Numbered from the stretch's first letter, positions 1 through 8,616 are shown. The stretch: DNA of 64,000 nt from Flavobacteriales bacterium (GCA_020635655.1 JACJZI010000002.1:186001-250000), one strand, 5' to 3'. Translations and numbers: made by a program. Notes: generated by a model from the sequence alone, not told the origin.

Positions 1-1
1 C

Positions 2-985
2 ACGGTGGGCGTCATGGGCAAGGGCATTGCACTGCAGTTCAAGCAGGCCTTCCCGGAGAACTTCAAACGCTACGCCGCTGCGTGCAAGGCCGGTGAACTG
101 GAGCCGGGCAAATTGCTGTTCACCACGGAGCATACCGTGCAGGGTGATCGCATCATCATCAACTTCCCCACGAAGACCGAGTACTACCGCAAGAGCAAGT
201 ATGAGTACATCGAAGCCGGACTTGCGACCCTGGCCACGGAACTCCCCGCCCGTGGTATATCCAGTGTGGCGGTGCCTCCCCTGGGCTGCGGACATGGGGG
301 GCTGAATTGGGAAAAAGTGCGCCGGATGATCGAGGACCATCTGGGCCCGCTGCCCATGCGGGTGGTGGTGTTCGAGCCCAGCGAGGCGGTCAAGGCGGTG
401 CTGCGCCGGGAGCTTGCCAAGGAGAGCCACCTCACCCCAGCACGGGCCATGCTCCTGAGCGGCCTCTTCTACTATGAGGAGATGGGTGCGGAAGCCAGCC
501 TCTTTGTCGCCAACAAGGTGGGATTCTTCCTGCAGGGTCTGGGCGAACCACTTCGGTTGAAGTTCGTCGCCCACCACTATGGCCCCTATGCGCCCCAGGT
601 GGCCCATGTGCTCTACGACCTGAACGGCAAGTACATCAAGGGCATGGAGCAGAAGGACGCCAGGCCCTTCGAACCACTCTACCTGTCCTATGCGCACCGT
701 GCGGAAGTGGACGCTTTCGTGGAACGCGAACTGAGCCCGCTGCAACGCCAGCGCCTGGAGCGCCTCCGGGGCCTCCTGGCGGATTTCCGCTCGGCTTTCG
801 CTCTGGAAATGCTCAGTTCCGTGTCGCTCATCCTGCAGCAGCACCCCGGAGCCGGCCTGCCCGCGGTGCTCGATCACTTGCGCCAATGGAGCAGCCGGAA
901 GGAGAACATGGCGGCGCGGGAAGACCTTGTCACCGCGGCCTATGAGCACCTGCTCGCTTACGGGAACTCCCTGGAGATCGTGTAG
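2..985 (+). CDS. darG: DarG-type macrodomain antitoxin, 5' end outside window
   Basis: DarG reverses DNA ADP-ribosylation by the DarT toxin: its N-terminal macrodomain removes ADP-ribose from thymidine and its C-terminal domain binds DarT. The reading frame is open to the left edge and begins with TVGVMGKGIALQFKQAFP, the conserved ADP-ribose-binding segment of DarG macrodomains, so roughly 15-25 N-terminal residues are missing. A second macrodomain motif, VPPLGCGHGGLNW, lies near residues 92-104. Residues from about 145 to the end match the size of the DarG C-terminal domain. DarT normally sits immediately upstream, so the toxin gene should lie just outside the window. The GTG at position 5 is an internal Val codon, not the start. 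The family assignment is strong; whether DarT is present is inference. Confidence 0.88.
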   Translation, partial: TVGVMGKGIALQFKQAFPENFKRYAAACKAGELEPGKLLFTTEHTVQGDRIIINFPTKTEYYRKSKYEYIEAGLATLATELPARGISSVAVPPLGCGHGGLNWEKVRRMIEDHLGPLPMRVVVFEPSEAVKAVLRRELAKESHLTPARAMLLSGLFYYEEMGAEASLFVANKVGFFLQGLGEPLRLKFVAHHYGPYAPQVAHVLYDLNGKYIKGMEQKDARPFEPLYLSYAHRAEVDAFVERELSPLQRQRLERLRGLLADFRSAFALEMLSSVSLILQQHPGAGLPAVLDHLRQWSSRKENMAAREDLVTAAYEHLLAYGNSLEIV

Positions 986-1028
986 CGCCAATGCGAATGG
1001 ACCCCATCAGGTCCAAGTCGCATTGCGC
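985..1028. terminator. Hairpin directly after darG
   Basis: An inverted repeat starts at the last base of the darG stop codon. The arm CAATGCGA (989-996) pairs with TCGCATTG (1018-1025), with an outer GCG/CGC and an inner GGACC/GGTCC pairing. There is no T-tract, so it may be a factor-independent pause site or a structured 3' end rather than a classical terminator. Confidence 0.45.
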
Positions 1029-1048
1029 CCACCACCGATCGGACGGCT

Positions 1049-1304
1049 TTGGCGGCACGCGCCCGCTTCGCCATCGGCGACCAGGTGCGCCTGCAGGCGG
1101 GAATTACATGGACGGTGATCGGCCGGTACTGGCGTCGGCGCAACCGCCAGATCCGTCTACGACATCACGGTTCATGCCATCCACTACACCGTGCGCAAGG
1201 CGGAACGGGGTTGTATCCGGCTGAGCCAGGTACGCCCACTGATGAAATGTCGGGGTCCCCGATTCGAGCCCCGGCGGGGTCACGGGAAGTGGTCCATGGG
1301 ATGA
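1049..1304 (+). pseudogene. Small frameshifted ORF, possible KOW/DUF2158-like remnant
   Basis: Two adjacent frames read as one protein broken by a single frameshift. The first frame gives RFAIGDQVRLQAGITWTVIG and continues to about 1155. From 1158 the next frame continues YDITVHAIHYTVRKAERGCI and RLSQVRPLM. Together they make a compact beta-rich domain of about 65 residues that resembles small DUF2158-like or KOW-like proteins (GD-VRL-G-TWTV pattern). The first frame uses a TTG at 1049 for lack of an ATG. It lies between darG and the restriction enzyme gene. The rest of the 986-1383 gap shows no other gene. I cannot exclude a sequencing error at about 1155. Confidence 0.35.
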
Positions 1305-1383
1305 AAGGTCCGGTCCCTCCGGGCGCATTGACCACCGTGGAGCCCAAGCGCAATGAGGCGGACCTTTCTACTTTCAGCCCTTC

Positions 1384-4300
1384 ATGTCCTCCGCCGCCGC
1401 ACTCCAGACCTTTCTCACCAAGTGGGAGGTCTCCGGGGCCTCTGAGCGCGCCAACGCACAGAGCTTCCTGAAGGAGTTGTGCGACGTGCTGGACGTGCCG
1501 CAGCCGGACGCGGCCAAACCCGACCCGACCGCCAACGCCTACGTGTTCGAGAAGGTGGTGCCCAGCGCGGAAGGCACCAGCAACTTCATCGACCTGTACA
1601 AGCGCGGCTGCTTTGTGCTGGAGACCAAGCAGGGTGCCGATGCCGTGGAAGGCGAGGCACCGGTGAGCGCCGATGGGCAGGCGCGGCGGAAGAACATGAA
1701 GCGCGGCCACGGCATGCGCGGCAGCCGCGGGTGGGACACCGCCATGGAGCGCGCCCGCAACCAGGCCGAACGCTACGCCCGCAGCCTGCCGCCGGCGGAG
1801 ATCCCCGGTGGCCGGCCACCCTTCCTGCTGGTGGTGGACGTGGGCCACAGCATCGCGCTCTATGCCGACTGGAGCCGCGCAGGGGGGCACTACGCACCCT
1901 TCCCCGATCCCGCCAGCTACCGCATCGGGCTGCGGGACCTGGCCCGCAGCGAGGTGCGCGAACGCCTGCGGCTGGTCTGGACCGAGCCGCTGGCGCTGGA
2001 CCCCAACCGCCGCAGTGCCAAGGTCACGCGCGAAGTGGCGCAACGCCTCGGCCGGCTCGCCCACTCCCTCGAAGGCCGGCACACGCCCGAGGAGGTCGCC
2101 AACTTCCTCATGCGCTGCCTCTTCACCATGTTCAGCGAGGACGTGGACCTGCTGCCCCACGGCAGCTTCACCACCCTGCTGGGCGAGCTGAAACAACGCC
2201 CCAAGGACCTGGTGCCCGCGCTGGAAAGCCTGTGGCGCGACATGGACAAAGGCGGCTACGCGGCCATCCTGCACAAGACCATCCCGCGCTTCAACGGCGG
2301 GCTCTTCGCGGAACCGCAGGCCCTGCCGCTGAACACCGACCAGATCCAACTGCTGATCGAGGCCAGCACCAGCGATTGGAAGGACGTGGAGCCCGCCATC
2401 TTCGGCACGCTGCTGGAACGCGCGCTGGACCCGCGCGAACGCCACAAGCTGGGCGCCCACTACACCCCGCGCGCCTACGTGGAGCGGCTGGTGCAGCCCA
2501 CCATCATGGAGCCCCTGCGCGCCGAATGGGCCAACGTGCAGGTGGCCGCGCTGCAATGGGCCGAGCAGGGCAAGGAGGACAAGGCCGTGGCCGAGGTGAA
2601 GGCCTTCCTGGACCGCCTCGCGCACATCCGTGTGCTGGACCCCGCCTGCGGCAGCGGCAACTTCCTGTACGTGACGTTGGAACTGCTGAAGCGCCTGGAG
2701 GGCGAAGTGCTGAACACGCTGCACGACCTGGGCCAGAGCCAGCAGAAGCTGGAGATGGAGAACGTGACGGTGACGCCCGCCAACCTGCTGGGCATCGAGG
2801 TGAACCCGCGCGCCGCCGCCATTGCCGACCTGGTGCTGTGGATCGGCTTCCTGCAATGGCACATCCGCACGCACGGCACCGTGAGCAGCGTGCCGGAGCC
2901 CATCCTGCGCAACCACCACAACATCGAGTGCCGCGATGCCGTGCTGGATTGGGACGAACGCAAGCCCATGGTGGACGAGGAGGGCAAGCCCGTGACCCGT
3001 TGGGACGGCCGCACCACCAAGCCGCACCCCGTGACCGGCCAGGAAGTGCCCGACCCCGAAGCGCGCGTACAGGCCTACACCTACACCAACCCGCGCCCGG
3101 CGCAGTGGCCCGAGGCGGACTACATCGTGGGCAATCCGCCGTTCATTGGTAAACACCGGATGCGGGAAGCCTTGGGCGATGGCTACACGGAAGCCCTGCG
3201 CGGCGCCTACGCCAACGTGCCGGACAGCGCGGACTTCGTGATGTTCTGGTGGGACAAGGCCGCCGAGCTGGTGCGTGAAGGGAAGGTGAAGCGCTTCGGC
3301 TTCATCACCACCAACAGCCTGCGCCAGACCTTCAACCGGAAGGTGGTGCAGCAGCACCTGGGGCAGAAGAAGGCACTCTCCCTGGCCTTCGCGATCCCGG
3401 ACCACCCTTGGGTGGACAGTGCGGATGGGGCGGCTGTGAGGGTGGCAATGACGGTTGGGGTGTCTGGGTCTCAGTTCGGTTGGTTGTGGCGCGTAAACAA
3501 GGAGTATGATACAGCCGGTGAAGAGGCTGCAACTGTCGAACTCGTTGGCGACTCAGGTAAGCTCTTTGCAGACCTGACGATAGGTGCCGATGTCAGTTCA
3601 GCGGCAAGACTTCTGGCTAACTCGGAGCTTTCCTATCCAGGTGTCAAAGTCTATGGGGAGGGTTTCATTTTGGATGAACAGCGGCTGGCTCAGATCGGTA
3701 GTGATGCCATTGCAAAAGCAGGGAGCCATATTCGTTCGTATGTCAATGGTCGAGATATCACACAAGTATCCCGAGCAGCGCAGATCATCGACTTCTACGG
3801 GTTAGGTATCGAGCAAGTGCGTTCTAACCATCCGGAATTGTATCAGTGGCTTTCGCTCCACGTGAAGCCGGACCGTGACGTTAGCAGGGAGCCCAAGGTG
3901 AAGGAGTTTTGGTGGCTACATGGTAGAACCAGGCCCGAGCTTAGAGAAGCGATCAATGGCCTTGATCGCTACATCGCCACTGTCGAGACCTCCAAGCACC
4001 GCTTCTTCGTCTTCCTGGACAAGTCCATCCTCCCGGACAACATGCTGGTGAACATCGCGCTGGAGGATGCCTACTTCCTGGGAGTGCTCAGCAGCCACAT
4101 CCATGTCACTTGGGCATTGGCTTCCGGCGGCACCTTGGAAGACCGACCCCGCTACAACAAGACCCGCTGCTTTGACACCTTCCCCTTCCCCGCCGCCACG
4201 GAGGCGCAGCAGGCACGGATCCGGGAGCTGGGCGAGCAGCTGGACGCGCACCGCAAGCGGCAGCAGGCCCAACACCCGGAGCTGACCATGACGGGCATGT

Positions 4301-4866
4301 ACAACGTGCTGGAACGGGTCCGCGCCGGAGAAACGCTCACCGCCAAGGACAAGACCATCTACGACCAGGGCCTCGTGGGCATCCTGAAGCAACTGCACGA
4401 CGAGCTGGACGCCGCCGTGGCCGAAGCCTACGGCTGGCCCGCGAACTTGAGCGACGACGAGATCCTCTACCGCCTCGTGGCCCTCAACGCAGAACGCGCC
4501 GCCGAGGAAGCCCAAGGCCACATCCGCTGGCTGCGGCCGGAGTACCAGAACCCCGGCGCGAGCGGCAAGTCCGTAAGCGGCCAGTTGGCCAGCGACAGGC
4601 AGGCGGAGATGGATGTGGAAGAGGACGAGTCCCCCAAACCCACCACCGACCAACGCCCCTGGCCCAAGGAGCTGCCCGCCCAAGCCGCGGCGCTGCGCGA
4701 AGTGCTCACCGCCCTGCCCGCCCCCGCGGACGTGGCCACCATCGCCGGCCACTTCAAAGGCAAGCGCAGCCCCAAGCGCCTGAAGGAGATGGAGGCGCTG
4801 CTGGAGACGCTGGAAGCGCTGGGGGGGGCAAGGAAGGAGAACGACAGTTGGATCTCCACCCTTTGA
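1384..4866 (+). CDS. MmeI-like single-chain restriction-modification enzyme (type IIG/IIL)
   Basis: The 1160-aa protein combines DNA cleavage and adenine methylation. Residues about 60-80 carry IDLYKRGCFVLETKQ, a D-x9-ExK PD-(D/E)XK nuclease motif placed as in MmeI. A helical spacer ends in the conserved LGAHYTP segment (near 365). The methyltransferase follows, with SAM motif I LDPACGSGNFLYV (about 418-430) and catalytic NPPF (about 582-585, in VGNPPFIG). The following segment is the expected target-recognition domain, and a charged C-terminal tail ends the protein. It is longer than MmeI (about 920 aa). Nucleotides of about 3430-3990 are visibly richer in A/T than the rest of the gene, which suggests recombination of the specificity region. 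The PLD-type gene starts 6 bp downstream, so they probably form an operon. Enzymatic activity is inferred from intact motifs; the recognition site cannot be predicted. Confidence 0.85.
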   Translation: MSSAAALQTFLTKWEVSGASERANAQSFLKELCDVLDVPQPDAAKPDPTANAYVFEKVVPSAEGTSNFIDLYKRGCFVLETKQGADAVEGEAPVSADGQARRKNMKRGHGMRGSRGWDTAMERARNQAERYARSLPPAEIPGGRPPFLLVVDVGHSIALYADWSRAGGHYAPFPDPASYRIGLRDLARSEVRERLRLVWTEPLALDPNRRSAKVTREVAQRLGRLAHSLEGRHTPEEVANFLMRCLFTMFSEDVDLLPHGSFTTLLGELKQRPKDLVPALESLWRDMDKGGYAAILHKTIPRFNGGLFAEPQALPLNTDQIQLLIEASTSDWKDVEPAIFGTLLERALDPRERHKLGAHYTPRAYVERLVQPTIMEPLRAEWANVQVAALQWAEQGKEDKAVAEVKAFLDRLAHIRVLDPACGSGNFLYVTLELLKRLEGEVLNTLHDLGQSQQKLEMENVTVTPANLLGIEVNPRAAAIADLVLWIGFLQWHIRTHGTVSSVPEPILRNHHNIECRDAVLDWDERKPMVDEEGKPVTRWDGRTTKPHPVTGQEVPDPEARVQAYTYTNPRPAQWPEADYIVGNPPFIGKHRMREALGDGYTEALRGAYANVPDSADFVMFWWDKAAELVREGKVKRFGFITTNSLRQTFNRKVVQQHLGQKKALSLAFAIPDHPWVDSADGAAVRVAMTVGVSGSQFGWLWRVNKEYDTAGEEAATVELVGDSGKLFADLTIGADVSSAARLLANSELSYPGVKVYGEGFILDEQRLAQIGSDAIAKAGSHIRSYVNGRDITQVSRAAQIIDFYGLGIEQVRSNHPELYQWLSLHVKPDRDVSREPKVKEFWWLHGRTRPELREAINGLDRYIATVETSKHRFFVFLDKSILPDNMLVNIALEDAYFLGVLSSHIHVTWALASGGTLEDRPRYNKTRCFDTFPFPAATEAQQARIRELGEQLDAHRKRQQAQHPELTMTGMYNVLERVRAGETLTAKDKTIYDQGLVGILKQLHDELDAAVAEAYGWPANLSDDEILYRLVALNAERAAEEAQGHIRWLRPEYQNPGASGKSVSGQLASDRQAEMDVEEDESPKPTTDQRPWPKELPAQAAALREVLTALPAPADVATIAGHFKGKRSPKRLKEMEALLETLEALGGARKENDSWISTL

Positions 4867-4872
4867 ACACGC

Positions 4873-5577
4873 ATGGCAACGTTCCTTACCGCAACGGATA
4901 GCAGTGCTGCGATCGAACGAGTGATCCGCGAGGCTAGCGCATCGCTGACTTTGATCAGTGCGTTCGTCTTCCCGCGCATCGTACATCTGCAGCGCTTGCA
5001 GGATGCCGGCGAGAGCGGTGTCGAGATCACCATCCTGTTCGGAAAGAAGCCGATGGACAAGGGGGTATTCCGAGACCTCCGTGAACTGCCGAACATGCGG
5101 CTTTACTTCCTGAAGGAGTTGCATGCGAAGTGCTACTTCAACGAGTTGGAGGGTGTCGTCACAAGTCTGAACCTGCTTGGCGGCTCCGAGCGGAACAACC
5201 GCGAGATGGGTGTGCTTCTCCGGGCCAATGAGGATGCAGAGGCTTATGCTGCCATGTGCAAGGAGGCACGCAGTATCATTCGCATTGCGGACCTGATCCA
5301 TAGCACCGTTCCAGATCGTGAACTGGAGGTTCCACGGAAGGAGTGGGGTGAAAGGGCTCGTTCGATCACGACAACGCTCGATGCTGAGGGTGATGCATTG
5401 AGCGACATTGAAAAGCTCCGTCGAGAGCATCCACGTGCTTACCTGCGATGGACCCCTGAAGAGGATGCCTTGATCTTGGAGATGCTGGACAAGGGCATGG
5501 CCCGCCTAGCGATCAGCGAGGTGCTCCAACGGCAGCCTTCTGCAATTGTATCACGGATACGACGGCTGCGACCGTAG
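4873..5577 (+). CDS. Single-HKD PLD-family nuclease with C-terminal HTH
   Basis: The N-terminal 150 residues form one phospholipase-D-like domain. H84 and K86 in LHAKCYFN, followed by TSLNLL (S98, N100) and NNREMG (E111), make one HxK half-site, so an active enzyme would need to dimerise as in the Nuc nuclease. The C-terminus (about 184-230), starting RWTPEEDALILEMLDKG and ending in an IVSRIRRL recognition-helix-like stretch, looks like a Myb/SANT or homeodomain-like helix-turn-helix. The gene starts 6 bp after the restriction enzyme stop and probably is co-transcribed with it. A role as an accessory nuclease or a DNA-bound effector of that system is inference; the family itself is mostly uncharacterised. 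No membrane or signal segment is present. Confidence 0.7.
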   Translation: MATFLTATDSSAAIERVIREASASLTLISAFVFPRIVHLQRLQDAGESGVEITILFGKKPMDKGVFRDLRELPNMRLYFLKELHAKCYFNELEGVVTSLNLLGGSERNNREMGVLLRANEDAEAYAAMCKEARSIIRIADLIHSTVPDRELEVPRKEWGERARSITTTLDAEGDALSDIEKLRREHPRAYLRWTPEEDALILEMLDKGMARLAISEVLQRQPSAIVSRIRRLRP

Positions 5578-5734
5578 GCTTGACTATGTGCCAAGCTGAC
5601 CTTTCCCTCCTGCCCCTATGGACGTTGCCCCATTCTCTAGTTACTCCCCAAAGGCAAGAACCGTTTGCAGCGGCTGAGCCTGATATGAGCCTCCTGCAAA
5701 TGAATAAGGCATTAGGGTCTAGACACAGCGTGCA

Positions 5735-6334
5735 ATGATTGACAAGGACCCGATACTACGATTGAGAGAGGTGGTCGAGACCTCTTGGCAGTTGCTGTTC
5801 CAGCGGGTCATATCCGGAAAGCAACCCATCAACAAAGAAGCCTCCATGCAACTGCAATTGGCCAAGATCATGCAGGAGCTTGGCTCTGCCTTTTGCATTC
5901 TACCCGGAGAGGAGTTCCAGGTGGAACTGGAGACGGCGGTCGGTAATCAGAGCATCGATATCACGTCCACATTGGGCACGGCAACAGTAGCGATCGAACT
6001 GAAATGTTTCAAGCATGAGCAGAACAGAGCGCGGGATCTGGATATGTATGATGCCTTGAAGGACATTTCCCGCCTCGATGGCTTTGGTCAGTATGACCTG
6101 AAGTACTTCATCTGCTTGGCGGACAGGAAGTACTACGCGGAGTACAAACATTCAGGCATGGCATCTTCGGTCTCCACCTCCAATGGAAGCCATTATGAGG
6201 CGAGGAAGCCCATAGTGCCCTCTTGGGCCGGGAAGTGGAAGGTGGGGCGGGACAAGCCGATCGTTCTCAAACAGGACCTGACCTGCCAATGGACCGAACA
6301 AGGCGGATGGTGGTACTGGTTCTTACCACGGTAG
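5735..6334 (+). CDS. Putative PD-(D/E)XK nuclease-fold protein
   Basis: A 199-aa cytoplasmic protein with no signal peptide. The core reads D75 (QSIDITS), then E88-L-K90 in VAIELKCF, a D-x12-ExK pattern on two beta strands typical of PD-(D/E)XK nucleases; E36 in INKEASMQLQL is a candidate upstream acidic residue. DLDMYDALKDISRL after the motif is a plausible conserved helix. The protein lies 157 bp after the PLD gene on the same strand in a region with restriction and toxin-antitoxin genes, so a defence or restriction role is likely but unproven. Its A/T content is higher than that of housekeeping genes in the window. The spacer 5578-5734 holds no ORF that I can support. Confidence 0.6.
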   Translation: MIDKDPILRLREVVETSWQLLFQRVISGKQPINKEASMQLQLAKIMQELGSAFCILPGEEFQVELETAVGNQSIDITSTLGTATVAIELKCFKHEQNRARDLDMYDALKDISRLDGFGQYDLKYFICLADRKYYAEYKHSGMASSVSTSNGSHYEARKPIVPSWAGKWKVGRDKPIVLKQDLTCQWTEQGGWWYWFLPR

Positions 6335-6345
6335 TACTGGCCTTC

Positions 6346-7125
6346 CTATGCCCGCTTCCGCGCGATCTTCCACTCGATGTCGTCCTGGGCGTCGAGGCTG
6401 GCGATCTGCTCACCACCCACGTTGCTCAGGCGGGCCAGCACCGGGCGGGGCAAGCTGCCTTGGTCGGCGAAGATCAAGAGCGACTCGTAGTCGGCCTTGT
6501 GGCGCTTCAGGCGCTCCAGGATGATGGTGACCAGCTGGGCCTTGTCCTTGTTCGCGATACCGAAGATGAACAGGGGTGCATGCTTCCCTTCGATGCGGTA
6601 GTCGATCGGGTAGTTGGCGGCATCCTCCAATGCCTCATGGATGTAGTTGCGCTGCACCTGGTCCTCAGGCACCAGTCGCAACAGCTGTTCATGGAGGTCC
6701 TCGTAGAAGGTGCTTTCGGCACGTTCCCGGTTCAGGAAGGTGAGGTCGTTCACCTGCACCATGGCCTTGGAGAGGCGCCAGATGGCAGGAGCCAGCTCGC
6801 CGGGTGAGGTGTCCACATAGAAGGCACCATCGTCCTCGGCCACATCGGTCTCGGCCTTGATGCGCTCCAGCAGTTTGGCACGGGTGCCGTTCCGGAATTT
6901 ATCCGTGTCGTTCCGGTAGCTGAGGTGCATGAGGGTATGCCCCTTGTCGCTCAGGCGCAGCAGGCCTCCGGGCAGTTCGGTGAGGTAGAGCTGGTAGGCG
7001 TCCCCATCGGCGAACTCGAACGGCGTGAGCACCATGGCCATGTCCTTGCTTTTGGGCACCACGCGCACCTCGCCGCACAGTGCTTTGCACAGGCTTTCCT
7101 GCAGCTGCTGGAGGTCGGTGTTCAT
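6346..7125 (-). CDS. DUF1828/DUF1829 protein
   Basis: A 259-aa protein. Its N-terminal part (about 20-110) fits DUF1828: a TPFEFADGDAYQLYL strand pair followed by LRLSDKGHTLMHLSY. The remainder, including IDYRIEGKHAPLFIFGI and a later ESLLIFADQG strand, fits DUF1829, a domain with a nuclease-like alternating alpha/beta pattern. The biochemical role is not known. The start codon overlaps the stop of the upstream gene (ATGA at 7122-7125), so the two are translationally coupled and probably act together. It converges on the PD-(D/E)XK gene, with only 11 bp between the stops. Confidence 0.7.
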   Translation of the reverse strand: MNTDLQQLQESLCKALCGEVRVVPKSKDMAMVLTPFEFADGDAYQLYLTELPGGLLRLSDKGHTLMHLSYRNDTDKFRNGTRAKLLERIKAETDVAEDDGAFYVDTSPGELAPAIWRLSKAMVQVNDLTFLNRERAESTFYEDLHEQLLRLVPEDQVQRNYIHEALEDAANYPIDYRIEGKHAPLFIFGIANKDKAQLVTIILERLKRHKADYESLLIFADQGSLPRPVLARLSNVGGEQIASLDAQDDIEWKIARKRA

Positions 7126-7613
7126 GGGTCGGCGAACAAGGTGGGTTCGTCAGGGGTGGTTTCCAAGCCCGAAACTGCACAGTCGGTCACCAGGCAATGC
7201 AGGGCACCTTGCAAAGTTCTGAACCGATCGGTGGTGACCGCAAAGGTCTCTGGATCGCGGCCGGCCTGCAGGTAGCGTTCGGTGGCGGAGTGGATGTGGC
7301 ACTCGAACTCGAACGTGTCGCCTTCCAAGTGGTTCCGGTGCGGGTGGCTCGGACCGTTGTAGCGGCAGAGGGTCAGCGTTTCACCATTGGCTTTGACCAC
7401 GTTGAGCCCACAGGAAAAGCTGTCCGCCATACCCGGCCGGGTGTTCTGCCGGGTATAGAGCTGGAAACGGTGCTCACCATCTTCCGAGACCAGGGTGTAG
7501 TTGAACTGTTCCCGGCCTTCGATCCGCTGAGCCCGGGCACGCGGGTTCTCCACCTGCTTGGGCATGCGCCGCAGGTCATCGAGCTCCGCATCCGTGATGC
7601 CATCGAAGGTCAT
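7122..7613 (-). CDS. Conserved hypothetical, probably DUF6978
   Basis: A 163-aa soluble protein beginning MTFDGITDAELDDLRRMPK. An ORF extending further upstream exists, but its extra 60 residues are Arg/Pro-rich and cross a hairpin, so I chose the ATG at 7613. The middle reads like a small beta domain: LTLCRYNGPSHPHRN and a CHIHSATERYL motif rich in His. From memory this fits the family labelled DUF6978, whose function is unknown. It overlaps the DUF1828 gene by four bases, so the two form a two-gene unit. The coupling suggests a toxin-antitoxin-like or accessory defence pair, but no catalytic motif supports that directly. Confidence 0.6.
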   Translation of the reverse strand: MTFDGITDAELDDLRRMPKQVENPRARAQRIEGREQFNYTLVSEDGEHRFQLYTRQNTRPGMADSFSCGLNVVKANGETLTLCRYNGPSHPHRNHLEGDTFEFECHIHSATERYLQAGRDPETFAVTTDRFRTLQGALHCLVTDCAVSGLETTPDEPTLFADP

Positions 7614-7683
7614 GCCAGTGGAATGGGCGAGTAGACAACGGCAATTTAGAGCAGGAAATGTGTGTCCGGGCCGATCCTCTGGA

Positions 7684-7702
7684 ACGGCTGGGCTCCAGCC
7701 GT
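7684..7702. other. Small perfect hairpin
   Basis: ACGGCTGG and CCAGCCGT form an 8-bp perfect stem with a 3-nt loop in the gap between the broken DUF433 gene and the DUF6978 gene. It may be a weak terminator of the upstream gene or a fragment of a repeat element. No T-tract follows on either strand. Confidence 0.35.
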
Positions 7703-7770
7703 ATCGCAGATACCTTAAGGCTGCCGGCCTCCAAGGCCTTCGTCCGTGAAGAACGTATCCGCTTCCGCGC

Positions 7771-8445
7771 TCAAGCGGCACGCTGACTTTCACTGCGGAT
7801 CACCTCCTCCACCAGCGCCACGGGCTGGTCATAGTCCTGCGCCAGCGCGGCAATGGATTCACCTGCCTGCCAGCGCTGCACCAACACGGCCGTGGGGATG
7901 CCGGTATGTGCCAGGACCGGACGGCCGAAGGCGATGTTCGGATCGATCTCGATCACGGTCTTCTGGTCGGGGTCTTCCTTCAGGCTGCGCAGCAAGGGAT
8001 AGAGCTTCAGGGGTGCGCCAAGCTTGTCGCGCTCAATGCGCTCCAGATAGCCCTGCACGATGGCGCGCGGCTGCATCTGCCGGCTGCCGCTGGCGGACAT
8101 GAAGTCGCCCAGCTTTTCAATGAAAAGGTCCGCCCGGTCCGTGAACAGTTGCTGTTCCGCCAGCGGGCGCTTCACGCCGAATTCCTTCTTGAGGAACTCG
8201 ATCGTCTTCCGCACGACCGGCATGGGCAGCCTGTACTCCCTGCGCGTCAGGGAAAGCACATGCAACTCCACGAGGTTGGTGAAGGAGAGCAGCTTGTTCT
8301 CCTTGTCCACCGGGTCGATGACCCGTGGGAGGAACTTCAGCGTGCCCTTGCTGTCGGCATAGTTCTGCCCAAAGCACTAGCAGCGCACCGTGCTCGACGG
8401 GATGTGCAGGTAGTGCGCCGCATCACCGGGCGTGTAGGCAGGCAT
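7771..8445 (-). pseudogene. DUF433 antitoxin-like gene with in-frame amber stop
   Basis: Read from the ATG at 8445 the frame gives MPAYTPGDAAHYLHIPSSTV, a MerR-like winged-helix start, then RC, then TAG (8377-8379), and continues in the same frame through the rest of a DUF433 protein. The C-terminal DUF433 part is intact: DPNIAFGRPVLAHTGIPT followed by WQAGESIAALAQDYDQP. In relatives the residue at the stop position is usually Trp, so a single TGG to TAG change explains the break. The downstream 179 codons remain open and could be re-initiated from the GTG at 8308-8310. Such proteins are usually antitoxins paired with PIN-like toxins (DUF5615); no toxin is visible here. Read-through, re-initiation or true decay cannot be separated from sequence alone. 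Confidence 0.75.
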
Positions 8446-8616
8446 GTTGCGGGCGTCGGTCACGGAAAGTGGGTGGTCGGTCGGGAAGTTCGTGGGCGTA
8501 TGGGTCAGGACAAAATTAGCTCCTGCCCGGAGCGGCGGACCGGGCCTCCGTCTACTTATCAACCCGCCGGCGCGGATCGGTGACCCGTGCCCGTCCATCT
8601 TCGCCTCGCTTACCGA

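Noticed and set aside
1165..3405. 746-aa minus ORF antisense to the restriction enzyme
   Set aside because: Composition is typical of a GC-rich shadow frame; the plus frame has nuclease and methylase motifs.
1384..5577. DISARM system (methylase plus PLD protein)
   Set aside because: No DrmA/DrmB helicase genes are present, and the large protein has its own nuclease motif as in MmeI-like enzymes.
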